64,000 nt of DNA, taken from positions 13,984,798 through 14,048,797 of the forward strand of contig OZ020260.1 of assembly GCA_963971285.1 (NCBI GenBank), read 5' to 3'. The notes beneath the pieces were generated by a model that was not told where the DNA came from, ran no database searches, and saw only the letters and a list, made by a program, of their open reading frames with translations. Position 1 is the first letter of the stretch; every line of letters starts with the position of its first letter. Source of the stretch: Astropecten irregularis. Taxonomy: Eukaryota > Echinodermata > Asteroidea > Paxillosida > Astropectinidae. The position numbers were made by a program, and so were the translations under genes. Below, piece by piece: positions 46,891 to 58,058 of the stretch.

Positions 46891-47579
46891 GCACCTCACC
46901 AACAAGAGAAGAAGAAGAAAAAAATCAATTTCATATTAAAAATAGGAAGAAGAAGAAGAGGAAAACGCACGAGCTATCAAGTTGCTTTGTGAACATCGCA
47001 TCCAGTCAGAGAAGCCTATGATGATGACGACTCGTGGTTTATAAGGAACACACGGCCACAGTGATGAGTGATCATTTGAATACCAATGTCAGTCGCAGGC
47101 CACCACAAACAACTCTCAGATAATAATACCCGATCGAAAGAAGAAGAAGAAGAAGTAGGCGAAGTAGAGGAGGAATCATACGCAGCTCGTCACGAATTTT
47201 GTGGATCGCACATTAACAAGTGACCCAGTTGCACGAACTACAGGCTCGCTGCTGGCTGGCTGGCTCGCTAGGGGGCCTGAGATTGTCGGCAACGGTATCA
47301 GCCCCGCTGCCTTACGTCAACAACTTATCATTCACCGAGAACATTTGGTCTTATCAAGTTGGAACCCCACGCCTCGTCCAGCGCCCGGGATGGTGATCCG
47401 AGTAAGGACGCCAAACGGAAAGTAGCTGCAGTCAGGTTGCGCCCAGAAGAAGACGAAGAAGAAGACAAAACCAAGCTCAGGATATGAGATAATCGAGGAA
47501 GGAATCTAAATGGAAGGCTTGCTGGAGACAACGGAAAAGCCGGCATATCTGAGAACAATTCTACCGACTAAACGTGGTC
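46891..47579 (+). promoter_or_regulatory. purine-rich probable 5' leader of exon C
   Basis: The plus strand carries repeated AAGAAG tracts (about 46907-46925, 46946-46962, 47139-47157 and 47446-47468) and more CpG than its surroundings, like a transcribed leader. It has several upstream ATGs and an in-frame stop (TGA, 47550-47552) before the exon C start. Confidence 0.35.
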
Positions 47580-47608
47580 ATGGAGGACACAATGCTCGAA
47601 GAATGTCC
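47580..47608 (+). CDS. possible first exon C (short)
   Basis: ATG at 47580 has a strong context (G at -3, G at +4) and opens MEDTMLEEC before a GTAAGT donor at 47609, ending in phase 2. Exons A and B end in phase 0, so if C joins the same downstream exon it must be noncoding leader, or start at the ATGTCC at 47603-47608, which ends in phase 0. The evidence is the donor plus the leader-like DNA upstream only. Confidence 0.3.
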
Positions 47609-48390
47609 GTAAGTATTATGACATCTATAAGGAATAACCGTGAGTGATGTAGTAAATGGACTTCATGTCAGCCTTAAAATATCCTGCATCATTTTGGAGA
47701 GAAAAAACCCAGTGTTTCATCGTGAAGATTGACGCACATCTACTTTAGCATGCGTCACTGTGCGATTCCAATCATTACGTTAGGTGACAAATTTCGTTAT
47801 TTTTACAGGAATTTTACACGAAACACCGATTCTATGTGACCGCGTGTAGAATTCAACCGATTTTTCGTGATAAAGCAATGAAAATTGTGCAAGATGTGTA
47901 ATACATGGCATCACATCGGCAATTTCAATACGGCTTAGCCTTAATCTAAAATCGTCATGGAATTTTATCCTAATGTCTGTTTGTCCGTGTATGTGTGGAG
48001 TACGAAACAAATAGCTAGTGGGATTTTAATCGTCGCGGTGCCGTGCGATAAACTCAGTAGGTCAGCGATAATATCCGTCCCAATATCGACGCTTTGTGTA
48101 TGATTCAGGCGCGACATAACAGCGATGGCCTAGCTTCAAATGAATATTTCGAATGACAGTTATGAGTGGGACCTCAAATGCTCGCCCCACATTTATGTCA
48201 GAGGAGTATTTAATCATGTCGCCAATGGCTTTTCAATTTGCGACGCCGCGTGGACATGAAGAAAATGACAAAATGGCACTTCAATTCGCAGCATTCATGT
48301 TCGGTCCTTCAGGGGTTTAAGGATGGGGGTATTAGGATAAAACAAAACACGTGAAATGACTCGCAAATCAAGCTTGATTCAATTACCGGA
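47609..48390. other. intron-like noncoding DNA
   Basis: Follows the exon C donor. No exon or shared repeat. Confidence 0.4.
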
Positions 48391-48760
48391 TTAAAGGTAG
48401 TATCATATTTTGGTAGTAAACCAAAACAGAAATGTCCACAGATTTACGTATAACTTACAGGGTATGAAGATGGTGGTGGCAAAAACATACCGTCCAAATC
48501 CTTCCGCCTGAAATGCTGTATTTATCCAGAAAATAAGTAGAGCAACGACCGAAAAATCTTTTTGATCTTTCAAAAGATAAAAAATAAAATAGAAAAGACT
48601 TAAGAAATACTGTGGTTGTTTTTCACTGTTTTCTCCAAAAGTGGGCAACGTATGGAACTGAAATTTTCACAGATGATTGTTACTGTATTTGTCTTGATAT
48701 TTTTGACCAAGATTCTGCATGTCTTTGATAAAAAAAAAACAAAGTATGATACTACCTTAA
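48391..48760 (+). mobile_element. TTAA-1 MITE copy 13
   Basis: Full length, 370 bp, TTAAAGGTAGTATCATAT to GTATGATACTACCTTAA (one T lost in the right terminus). The hairpin is GATCTTTCAAAAGATAAAA. Confidence 0.9.
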
Positions 48761-49511
48761 ACAATAACAAAATCAAGCCAAAAAACAACAAAAGCACACA
48801 AGCTTACAGCTGTTGTACATTAAAACGATTCCATCCGTGAATTTGAGGGAACTGGTGTTAAGATTTTATGCAATATAAAATGTCTCCCATTAGGGTTTTG
48901 CGATGTTGCCAAAAAAAGAGCCAGTGACGTCACCGACTTGTACATTCCGATGTTACGAATGCATTAACCCATTTCATGTAATAAGTCGAGCTGAGTTGTA
49001 TTATTTAATATACCTCGCTATATAACGTGTATATATACACCCTCTCCAGAAGATTAAAAAATGCATATAGCAATAAAAAGGCACATGGGAAGTCCAGCCG
49101 CTATATACTTTTAAGAATGAATCAAAAGTGGTTGATATAAATTAGGTAATGGAACGGAGATATGTTATTGAATATGCACGAGACATATGAATATATTAAT
49201 GACGAATTCATCTCTATGGACATTATCATAATTCCCATAGGCCGTGTATAATATTTCCTCCTCGTGATTTGTTTTATTACTATTTTTAGTGCTCTTCAAA
49301 AATACATATAAACCGATGCGTTCTTGTTTGCAATAATTCTGGTTTTCTTTTTGTGGAATATTTATTCGTCCTACATTTTGAGATATTTTTGGAAACTTCA
49401 ATAAGCGACCATTGGTAATACTCATAAGGCAGTTGGTTCGTTTGGAAATGTGATCTTTTGTTTTAAATATTTTGGACGCTGTTGTGCTGCTTAAAGTCAT
49501 GTGAGCAACCG
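48761..49511. other. noncoding spacer
   Basis: AT-rich. The minus-strand 111-codon frame at 49165-49500 has no motif and is A/T-driven. Confidence 0.4.
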
Positions 49512-49512
49512 G

Positions 49513-49656
49513 GGGTCGATTTCACTAAACTCATCGTAACTATCTATCAATCGTAGGACTTATGATGATGCATTGCAACCCTACGTAGGATACGATGGGT
49601 TATCCTTCGTATTAACTCGAGTTACGATCGATCGCAAGGCCTCGTGAAATCGACCC
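49513..49656 (+). mobile_element. CWG-1 MITE copy 6
   Basis: GGGTCGATTTCACTAAACTC to CTCGTGAAATCGACCC, then CTG, which is immediately followed by another foldback element. Confidence 0.85.
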
Positions 49657-49659
49657 CTG

Positions 49660-49805
49660 GGGCCGATTTCATAAAGCTCTGCGACGCGTCGCAACTCGAT
49701 TTGCGACGCGTCCTAGCTGCGACGCGTCGCATCTACGCGGTGAGTCCATAGAGAGAGGATGCGTCTTAACTCTGCGACGCGTCCTAAGTTTTATGAAATC
49801 GGCCC
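49660..49805. mobile_element. CWG-3 foldback MITE with GCGACGCGTC motifs
   Basis: GGGCCGATTTCATAAAGC at the left and TTTATGAAATCGGCCC at the right. Inside, GCGACGCGTC occurs four times (49681, 49703, 49719, 49774), two of them as the full palindrome GCGACGCGTCGC. Flanked by CTG on the left and CAG on the right. It has no coding sequence. Confidence 0.8.
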
Positions 49806-49807
49806 CA

Positions 49808-50786
49808 GGTCTCTTTGAGGGCCCGTGGCAGGCGGGCTGAACGGCCCCGATTCACGGACGATCTGTCCGGTAGACATCTCGACGTGAATGCTTAAGCTTG
49901 CTGGTAGAGCCAAAAAGCTCTACCGGTATTTAATTGCAGCGCTTGAAATAATAACAGTAATTCCGGAGCCTAAGAGATATCAGTGATACCTTGGTCATCC
50001 ATCTAGCTAATTACCGTACCATCGTTCGGCTAAACACCGCAGACTGTGTGTAGTCACGAAGTACTTGTACAATGTTATAGTGGTATTAATGTGATTGATT
50101 GGCCATAATACCATGCGACATTAAACACCTTGTAACAAATGAATTATCGCGAAAACATTTCTGAGAAAAATTGGTTAAAACGCCCGTGGCCACAACATTT
50201 CATAATGCTTTGCGTATATACCGTTTTCTTCGCACAAAAAGAATGTTTAATCTACGCTTTTAAGCAAAATCTGGTAAGATTAAAATCATAGGCCTATTAA
50301 ATATTGCGTTGTCATGGCGTTTTCTGATTACAAAAAAATAAAGGAAATGAATTTCGATAAAACTAGGTTAATCTTAAGAAGGAAACAAACAAACCATTAT
50401 ATGAATACAAATTCTGTGTGCGTGGCATTTTTAATCTCCGCCACGTATAACCACCATTGGTATAGACTCTTGTTTACGCCGTTAAATTGCACTCGTCGCC
50501 GCCTTCAAAATAAAACCCGTTTATGAGGAATTTCTGGCTTGAGTGAAATACTGCAAATCCTATATTTTTGTCCTCTACTGGAGTCTGACCTTTTTACGTT
50601 ATGCAAGAATGCTCCACTTCAATCATAAGCGGAGATATTGATGGGATTGGGAGTAAATCCCTCATACATTCTCACAGTCAACGTGATGACAAGAGATTGT
50701 ATTTGCTGCAAGTCTCCCTGATATTGTACTCAATTGGAAAATCAAAAACAAACGACGCGGTTATGATTCACCATGGATAAATGGGT
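49808..50786. other. noncoding spacer
   Basis: A small hairpin, GGTAGAGC/GCTCTACC (about 49904-49924), is the only structure noted. No exon. Confidence 0.4.
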
Positions 50787-51108
50787 TTAAAGGTATAATA
50801 CACGATGGGTATAAAGGTCACAAAACAGCACTCACACTTCGTCTGGTCAAACACATACATGACATAACAAACCTGTGAATGTTTTAGCCCAATCGGACAT
50901 TTGAGTCAAGAGAAAACCCCGATCTTACCCCGAGATCAAAACTGTTTTCGGTCTTTGTTTGACTAATTTCTGGATAAATACGCCTTTTCAGGCGGGAATA
51001 TTTTAACGGTATGTTTCTACCAGCACCATCTTCACACCCTGAAAGTTATAGGTAAATCTGTGAACATTTCTGTGTGGGTATGTTACCAATCATGTAGTGT
51101 GCCTTTAA
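50787..51108 (+). mobile_element. TTAA-1 subfamily b, complete copy
   Basis: Both TTAA sites are present. The left end TTAAAGGTATAATACACG and right end CATGTAGTGTGCCTTTAA form a different inverted repeat from the common subfamily. The interior right half (TAAATACGCCTTTTCAGGCG, TATAGGTAAATCTGTGAACA) is shared with it. The hairpin is GATCTTACCCCGAGATC. Confidence 0.85.
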
Positions 51109-51890
51109 ACGGTAAACTCCTTCCTTCTGTGACGTCACATGAAAAGCGCCCTCTCGTTCGAGCACATTTCAAAACGTTTCTCAATTTGAGAGATGCTGTA
51201 AAATGCATCGTTTTGATTTTTTAAGGAACTCTTACAGTTATAGGCAGGACAAGCGGCAAACAATTTGGTGACACATAACATCTACGTTTGTCGCTTTAAA
51301 GACAAGTTCATGTAAGGATGCGATTGTGTATTTTTGAACTTATTTTCATTTAATTTATCTCACATTATACCTCTTATTTAATTAGTGATGAAATTTGAAT
51401 TACGCGTGATAGCAAAGCAAAACACCGTATTGTTGGAGTTTTATTAGAGGTATTAAAAAAAAAAAAAATCACTTATATTAAGATTGTGAGGTGTTTATAA
51501 TGCACCCCACCACCCACCCACCCGCTCTTTATGTATATGACTAATAATATAAGTTACCTTTAGGCAAGTCACGCTATCTCACTAACGAATCTTTTTTGAG
51601 ACGAAGCCTTTTCATCTGTCTGTCTATTATATTGCATCTCCTTCGACTGAGAGTGTGCAGGAATTTTTTTTCATCCAGCGTATATAAAGTGTGCGGTTTG
51701 GAGAGCTTTTCTTTTCCTTTTTCCTTTTTTATATTGTAATAAATGAAAATGGTTCAAATGACCCGAGGTAGAAGCCAGATAAACATTCATGCCTTCTGAG
51801 AAAGTTAAAACATCAAATATCACACCGTCCGTCATATTTCTGAGATGATTTTTTTTCTTCTGGAGCGCGGGGAAAGTAAACGTTTCTGTA
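51109..51890. other. noncoding spacer
   Basis: A-run near 51457 and a CCACCCAC patch near 51505. No exon. Confidence 0.4.
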
Positions 51891-52256
51891 TTAAAGGTAG
51901 TATCGTACTTTGGTAAGACACCAAAAACAGACATTTTCACAGATTTACATATAATTTGCAGGGTATGAAGATGGTGCTGGTAGAAACATACCGTTTAATT
52001 TTTTCCGCCTGAAATTGTGTATTTATCTAGAAATTAGTAAAACAACGACCGGAAATCTTTTTGATCTTTTAAAAGATCAAAAATAAAAGAGAAAAAAATT
52101 TAAGAAATACTATGGCCGTTTTTCACTGATTTCTCAAAAAGTGGGCACCGTATGGGACTGAAATTTTCACAGATGACTGTTACTGTATCTGTCTTAATAT
52201 TTTGCCCATGAATCTGTATTTCTTTGACAAAAACCAAAGTATGATATTACCTTTAA
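51891..52256 (+). mobile_element. TTAA-1 MITE copy 15
   Basis: Full length, 366 bp, TTAAAGGTAGTATCGTAC to AAGTATGATATTACCTTTAA, with a perfect central palindrome GATCTTTTAAAAGATC. Confidence 0.9.
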
Positions 52257-52783
52257 GGCCGCGTGGCCCATACAGGCATGCTGGCTCAGTCTGCTTCGCT
52301 GTGAAAAAGATGTCCTGATTGATTCGTATAAAAGTTCCAGATCTTAATAAAAAGCGACCTGCAGAATTTGGGATAGACATCAAAATTGGATCTTGATGTC
52401 TAGTCCTGACGTCTTTACAGGGCATAAGGTGGTTCTGTATACTCGCGTGCTTCGATATAATCTGATATTGATTGAATATACGAAGCTATCAACATCGTGA
52501 CGGATGGGAAAGTCCACAATGTTTACCCTAGATTTTGATTGATATCAGTTTGGATAGGCAAATCAGAGAGTTGAGAGTTGGGAGTCATTTCCAGTCGATC
52601 TTGGCTTCGGTGTGACAGTGTCGCAACGGGATGAGTTTGCTTGTAATGTCGGGTTGCATTTGCGCTGATAACATCACGAGTGCTTGCTTCTCGTGGACAA
52701 GAGTAACTAGTATACTAACGAAGACAATTATAGCCGTCAATATTTGAAAACATATTGTGCAACGAATAACTTCCAAACCATTC
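52257..52783. other. noncoding spacer
   Basis: Separates two TTAA-1 copies. Nothing else recognised. Confidence 0.4.
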
Positions 52784-53158
52784 AATAAAGGTAACTTCAT
52801 ACTTTTTGCCAACGAAATGCAGATTCGTGGGCAACAAAGTACACGTATTAAGGAAGATACAGTAACAGTCATCTATGAAAGTCCAGTCTCATACGGTGCC
52901 AAATGTTTTGAGAAATCAGTGAAAAACGGCTGCAGTATGTTTTTAAATCCATTCACAGTCATAGTTTTGATCTCTCTGAGATCAAAACCGTTTTTGATCT
53001 TTTGTTTTATTCTGATCTGGATAAATACAGCATTTCAGGCAGAAACAATTTTAACGGTATGTTTCTACCAGCACCATCTTTATACCCTGTAAGTTAGAGG
53101 TAAATCGGTGAAGATATCTGTTTCGGTATGCTACCAAAGTATGATAGTATACCTTTAA
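52784..53158 (-). mobile_element. TTAA-1 MITE copy 16
   Basis: Left end decayed to AATAAAGGTAACTTCATAC, right end AAGTATGATAGTATACCTTTAA. The hairpin TTTTGATCTCTCTGAGATCA keeps perfect pairing with a sequence unlike the common GATCTTTTAAAAGATC form. Confidence 0.85.
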
Positions 53159-53907
53159 GAAACAGGAAGTTAATATTTCACATTAGGCTCGTTAACACAA
53201 TACATTCATGATCGCTCTCAAACGAGGGCATGTGAAACTACCAGCCACCCATGACTTTAAAGAAGTGTCGTTATATAAATTGGAGTTGTTCAAAATAAAA
53301 ATGGCGCAGGACACTTTTCCCTGTCTCGTCATTAACCGCTTAATTGCGGTTGAATTATTGAAGTCGCCCCACGTCATTACACGATATTACGTAGATGGAA
53401 TATATATATTCCGCCCTGAAGAACGCCGTACCATGTCATAAATTTTGAATAATGTTACCATTAACATATTTTGTCAGCCGTGAAGTACATCGTGTATAGG
53501 GCCTCCCACTTTTTAATATTGAGGGGTCTTTCTTTGGCGTCTTCTTGTGATTGGCAATACGCGTGTGTAATCAGACCGGTTGTAGCAGGTGGTGGTTGAA
53601 TAATGTTTACGTACCAGACCGCCTATATTTGCTTTAGGCCCCCTTGCGACTCGCTAAGGAACATCCAATGTACGGAGTCCGCGTCTTTTAACTTACATAA
53701 TAAAAGAAATGTCTTGTTAATTATATTACTTGAAGGTTGCTTGCATGTGTATTTTTATATGTCAGATTTTGGCTTGGCATATACGGTAATTGATCATTGC
53801 ATATTTCTATATGGTTTTAAACATTCATTTACTGATTTGTAAACAGATCCAGTGTCTTCTGCTCATCCATGTACGGAAGACGTAATGTGACATTGAGAGT
53901 GCATGAA
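53159..53907. other. noncoding spacer
   Basis: No exon or shared repeat. Confidence 0.4.
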
Positions 53908-54066
53908 TTAAAGGTGTAATACATAATTTGTTAAGGTCACAGAACAGCACTCACACTTTGTCTGATCAAGCATGTACATGTACATGAACTAGTAAACATG
54001 TGAACATTTGAGCTCAATCGGACATCTGGGTCACGAGAAAATAGCGAAAACCCGACTCAATTGTCT
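53908..54066 (+). mobile_element. TTAA-1 subfamily b, left-half fragment
   Basis: TTAAAGGTGTAATACATAAT, CACAGAACAGCACTCACACT and AGCTCAATCGGACATCTG match the b-type left half. It stops before the hairpin at ACCCGACTC. Confidence 0.8.
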
Positions 54067-55118
54067 AATACATGATAATTCTATAGGCCTTATTCACGGT
54101 GCATTCACCCTACACTCGAAGCAGTGCAATCAATCCGAGGCTTGGATTCCAAATAGTCTGATACCCGTTTTCTTTTTGGAATTGGTGTTATTTTTTCCTT
54201 GGGGTATACAAGAAAGATGACAAGATGGATACACCATGAATGAGACGTAATCTATGGCATGCGAAATCTTAATCGAGAAAAGATAATTGATGAAGGGTTT
54301 TGGGGTTAGGGAAAAGGAGGATTGATGTTCAGAAATTAGGAACCTTTTATACCAATCTTGGGCTATTATTTTAAATCCAGGTGAAACATTGTTCAATTTG
54401 GGACGGGGTGGTTATTATGAGGAATCCTAGACGTAAAGTATATGCATGTAATAATCCCAGTGTCTAGTGCGTTAAACAGACCAAATTGGCCTCGTCTGAC
54501 TGTGATGATGACGGTATTTGAATACCGTCTCGGCAATGCAGGATGAGGAATGAAGCTCAGTGATGAAGCAATTGTCATCGCTGTTATTTGTGAAAGCTTG
54601 ATGTAGTTGCAATTGCGTTCAGTCCTCATAGACATGGGGTTTTCAGCACGCAGCACTTTGTATAGCGAAGAGAGAGAGACACCAAACTGTCTGATCCTAT
54701 AACAGTCCATATACGCATATACACTCAGTATTCCAATTGGCTCTTCTCCACCCCCCCCCCCCACCCCCTCGTCAGAAAAAAATTAACTGTGATTCTATTA
54801 GACGTGACTATATCCCGCCAGTTTTGTCAGAATTGGTATGAAGAAAAAAATATATGTACATGAATGAAAAAGACGCAGTGCCAGTGAATATTTGGGTCTA
54901 TTTATGCAAATTTCGCGTAACGATATTGCGCTGGAAAGCGGCGGATTTATATTTTAGTTTTTTATTGCGGCGAAATTATTAAGCCGTATTTGTGAAATCG
55001 ATGATTTGTAAGAATGGACAGACCTGTGTTACTGTGTGAACTTGGTCCCCAGTGGAAATGTGTAGGTCTGTGTCTATAGGTTCAAAATTCATGTTATTAC
55101 TGTGATCGCAGTCGTTGA
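54067..55118. other. noncoding spacer
   Basis: A C-run at about 54751-54770. The minus-strand 123-codon frame at 54393-54764 begins in that run and has no motif. Confidence 0.4.
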
Positions 55119-55483
55119 TTAAAGGTAGTATCATACTTTGGTTTTTATCAAAGAAATACAGATTCATGGGCAAAAACAACAAGACAGATACTGTAACAGT
55201 CATCTGTGAATATTTCAGTCCCATACGGTGCCCACCTTTTGAGAAAACGGTGAAAAACAGCCACAGTATTTCTTAAGTCTTTACTCTTTCATTTTTGATC
55301 TTTTAAAAGATCAAAAAGATTTCCGGTCGTTGTTTTACGAATTTCTGGATAAATACACCATTTCAGGCGGAAAAATGTTAACGGTATGTTTCTATCACCA
55401 CCATCTTCATACCCTGTAAGTTATACGTAAATCTGTGAACATTTCTGTTTTGGTTTCTTACCAAAGTATGATATTACCTTTAA
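55119..55483 (-). mobile_element. TTAA-1 MITE copy 18, reference-quality
   Basis: 365 bp with both TTAA sites. The 24-bp ends differ at one position (TTAAAGGTAGTATCATAC against TTAAAGGTAATATCATAC read inward). The central palindrome TTTGATCTTTTAAAAGATCA is perfect. This is the best single representative of the family. Confidence 0.92.
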
Positions 55484-56761
55484 GTTCCGACACATGCACC
55501 CCATTTCTGAAAAGGTTTGGAAAGTTGACTAAGGGTTGTAATTTTTCAGATGTAACTTGCCGTGGCGGGGAACGGGTCGTGAGTACGTCCCCTCGGTCTT
55601 AGCTGGTTTATTTAGCGATTACTTAGTGATGGTCGTCCATTATGGCCATCCATTACGGCCACATTCATCCTGACCACTAGATACCCTGCTTGGAATGTTA
55701 ATATAATACCATCTCATGTTTATTACATGAACCTTTTAACGCAGTGATACCATAAGAGATAAAACAATTACAAAATTATCGATCGTGATTTGATTGCGTT
55801 GCAACTAAATTAATTTGGGTTGCCCCCCCCCCCCCTCCACCATTTTGGAATGAGTTCATTTCTCAGAAAAAAGGGCTCGCAACATATAATCCATCATGAA
55901 TTATGAAAATTTATTTTTGTGACATTTGATTAATGATTTCTTAGGAAATTTCAAAGGGGCGTGTACTAGACTTGGCATATAGTATTGGGGATAAAGATCG
56001 TGAATGGAAAGGAATATAAACTCGTAAGATTATTTGATCTTCAAGGTCAAGTTCTAAATATTGAGAGCAAAATGAATAGGGGTATCAGCTCTTTGTGATG
56101 TTTCATTTTACGTACAGGTTACATTCTGACGTCCTATGGAATTTCAGGATCGATATAAGTTACGGGCGATGCAACGAGATATCTGATTGTAAATCAAAAC
56201 CGCTCGTGAAATATGATTTGAACAAACCACTGCGATAAGCCAATGACGTAAATACACTATGGTTGCATTTATATAATTGGATGCCGTGCCCCGACCTGGC
56301 CTGGCCCGCTGTCCAACAGGACTCGACACAGCTAGTTGACCGAGGTCGATAGAGTGGTCTAGTTGGTTTGGGACGAGTGTTCTATAGTGATCAAGGGGCT
56401 GGTGGGTTGGATCTCGGGAAGAAGAAGATTTTGTTCTCACCTCGGGGGCAGCGAAGAACACGGCTTTTTGCTGAAACAAAGTTCAGGCGAGAGAGAACTT
56501 CCCATGAAATGACGTGGTATTTGCCTGCTGTAGCCATAGTGACTGCCTTGCTAAAACAGAAAAGCTGTCTCATTCTGAACAGGCGTAAAAGTGACGTAGT
56601 TTGTCTTGTTCTACGAACGGTCGTAGCCTATAAATATTTCCTTGCTTTTGCCACATTTGTCAGTTTGTAAAGCAACTATGTCGGTCTTCTGAGCGAAGTC
56701 TCACTTTTAAAATCACATTTGAACCTTTGAGAATCTTTGATGATAATCAAGTTGTAGTTTC
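55484..56761. other. noncoding spacer
   Basis: C-run near 55826. GC is slightly raised at 56290-56480. No splice-supported exon. Confidence 0.4.
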
Positions 56762-56950
56762 AAGCAATGTTTAATTCCTTATGAAATTGCAAAAAGAAAA
56801 CCAAAATCTTGAAATATGTCTGAAAATAATGGCCGAATACAAGTCAAAAGCAGTAAAGATCACATGAACATTTGGTTGGTACCTGTTTGATCAAGGAAGA
56901 CTTATGCTTAAGCAAATTTTGTGCTTAAGCAGCTCAATGAAATTGGCCCC
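56762..56950 (-). mobile_element. CWG-4 MITE copy 2 (one end)
   Basis: Ends TGCTTAAGCAGCTCAATG + AAATTGGCCC. The interior AATACAAGTCAAAAGCAGTA is the reverse complement of the copy at 41153. The left end is not clear. Confidence 0.65.
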
Positions 56951-57704
56951 CGTTCCTTCAGAACTGATGTCTTTCCTCCTGAATCGTTACCCACTTGATG
57001 TACCTTAAATCTGACCGTATTATGCCATCCCCCACTCGATGCGAAGCCCTGGGAAGGATATCAGACCCCATCTTCAGGACATACAAGAGTTAGAAACGTC
57101 AGGTCTCAGTCATTTAGCGAGTCGCCTGATGGCTTGCTAATGGGCATGGTAAATGAAGACTCGATCAGTCCTTGAGAGCATAGAGAGCTTCCTAGCTCCA
57201 TGTTGAGAGCATGTACCTTACTCCTCCTGTCTCTCTTACAATCCTCTCCCTCTAGGGCCTATGTTGTCTAATACCTTACATCCTAACCCTTATAAAACAA
57301 ACACTTGACAGGTAATTACAGGATCCGCCCTAGAGGTATGGGATTGGCTTATGATATGCAATCCTCAAAATACATTCATTGCTATACCCCTACGAGGTAC
57401 GATTTGGGGGTATTTTTCTATACATGCAGTCGCTAGTTGATTTCGCCTCTAGATCTAGTTGCAACAAAAATTAAAAGATCTCTTCCCTGTGTCAAATTCG
57501 CTACATCCGAAACCCGATTAGAATTTAATACTAACAATCTTTTGGATGACTTCAGCGAGGAAAACGGCTCAGGGTGATTTCTTTTTGTTTTCCTTTTCTG
57601 AAAACGAGCATCGGGGTTGGGAAGTGGTCTGGCTCTAGACACATAACCTTCATTAATAATTGCATCTTTCTGCACGCGGTCTTGGCTTTTTGACTGGCAG
57701 TTTG
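56951..57704. other. noncoding spacer
   Basis: No exon or shared repeat. Confidence 0.4.
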
Positions 57705-58058
57705 TTAAAGATAGTATCATACTTCGGTTTTTGTCAAAGGGATGCAGTTTCATTGGCAAATATCAGGAATACACGAACAGTCATCTGTGAAATTTCTAGT
57801 CCCACACGGTGCCCACGATTTGAGGAAACAGTGGAAAACGCCCACGGTATTTCTTAAATCTTTTCACCATTATTTTTGTTCTTCTGAGGGTCAAAATTGT
57901 TTTTGGTAATTGGTTTCTAGATAAATACAGCATTTCAGGCAGAACAGTTTTAACAGCATGTTTCAACCATCACCGTCTTTATACCCTGTATAAAGTTATA
58001 GGTAAATCTGTGAAGATATCTGTTTCGGTATGCTACCAAAGTACGATAGTACCTTTAA
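57705..58058 (-). mobile_element. TTAA-1 MITE copy 19
   Basis: Both TTAA sites. Left TTAAAGATAGTATCATAC, right AAGTACGATAGTACCTTTAA. The hairpin is decayed (GTTCTTCTGAGGGTCAAAA). Confidence 0.88.

Noticed and set aside
54393-54764. 123-codon minus-strand frame
   Set aside because: It begins in a homopolymeric C-run (Gly-rich start) and shows no splice sites or domain.
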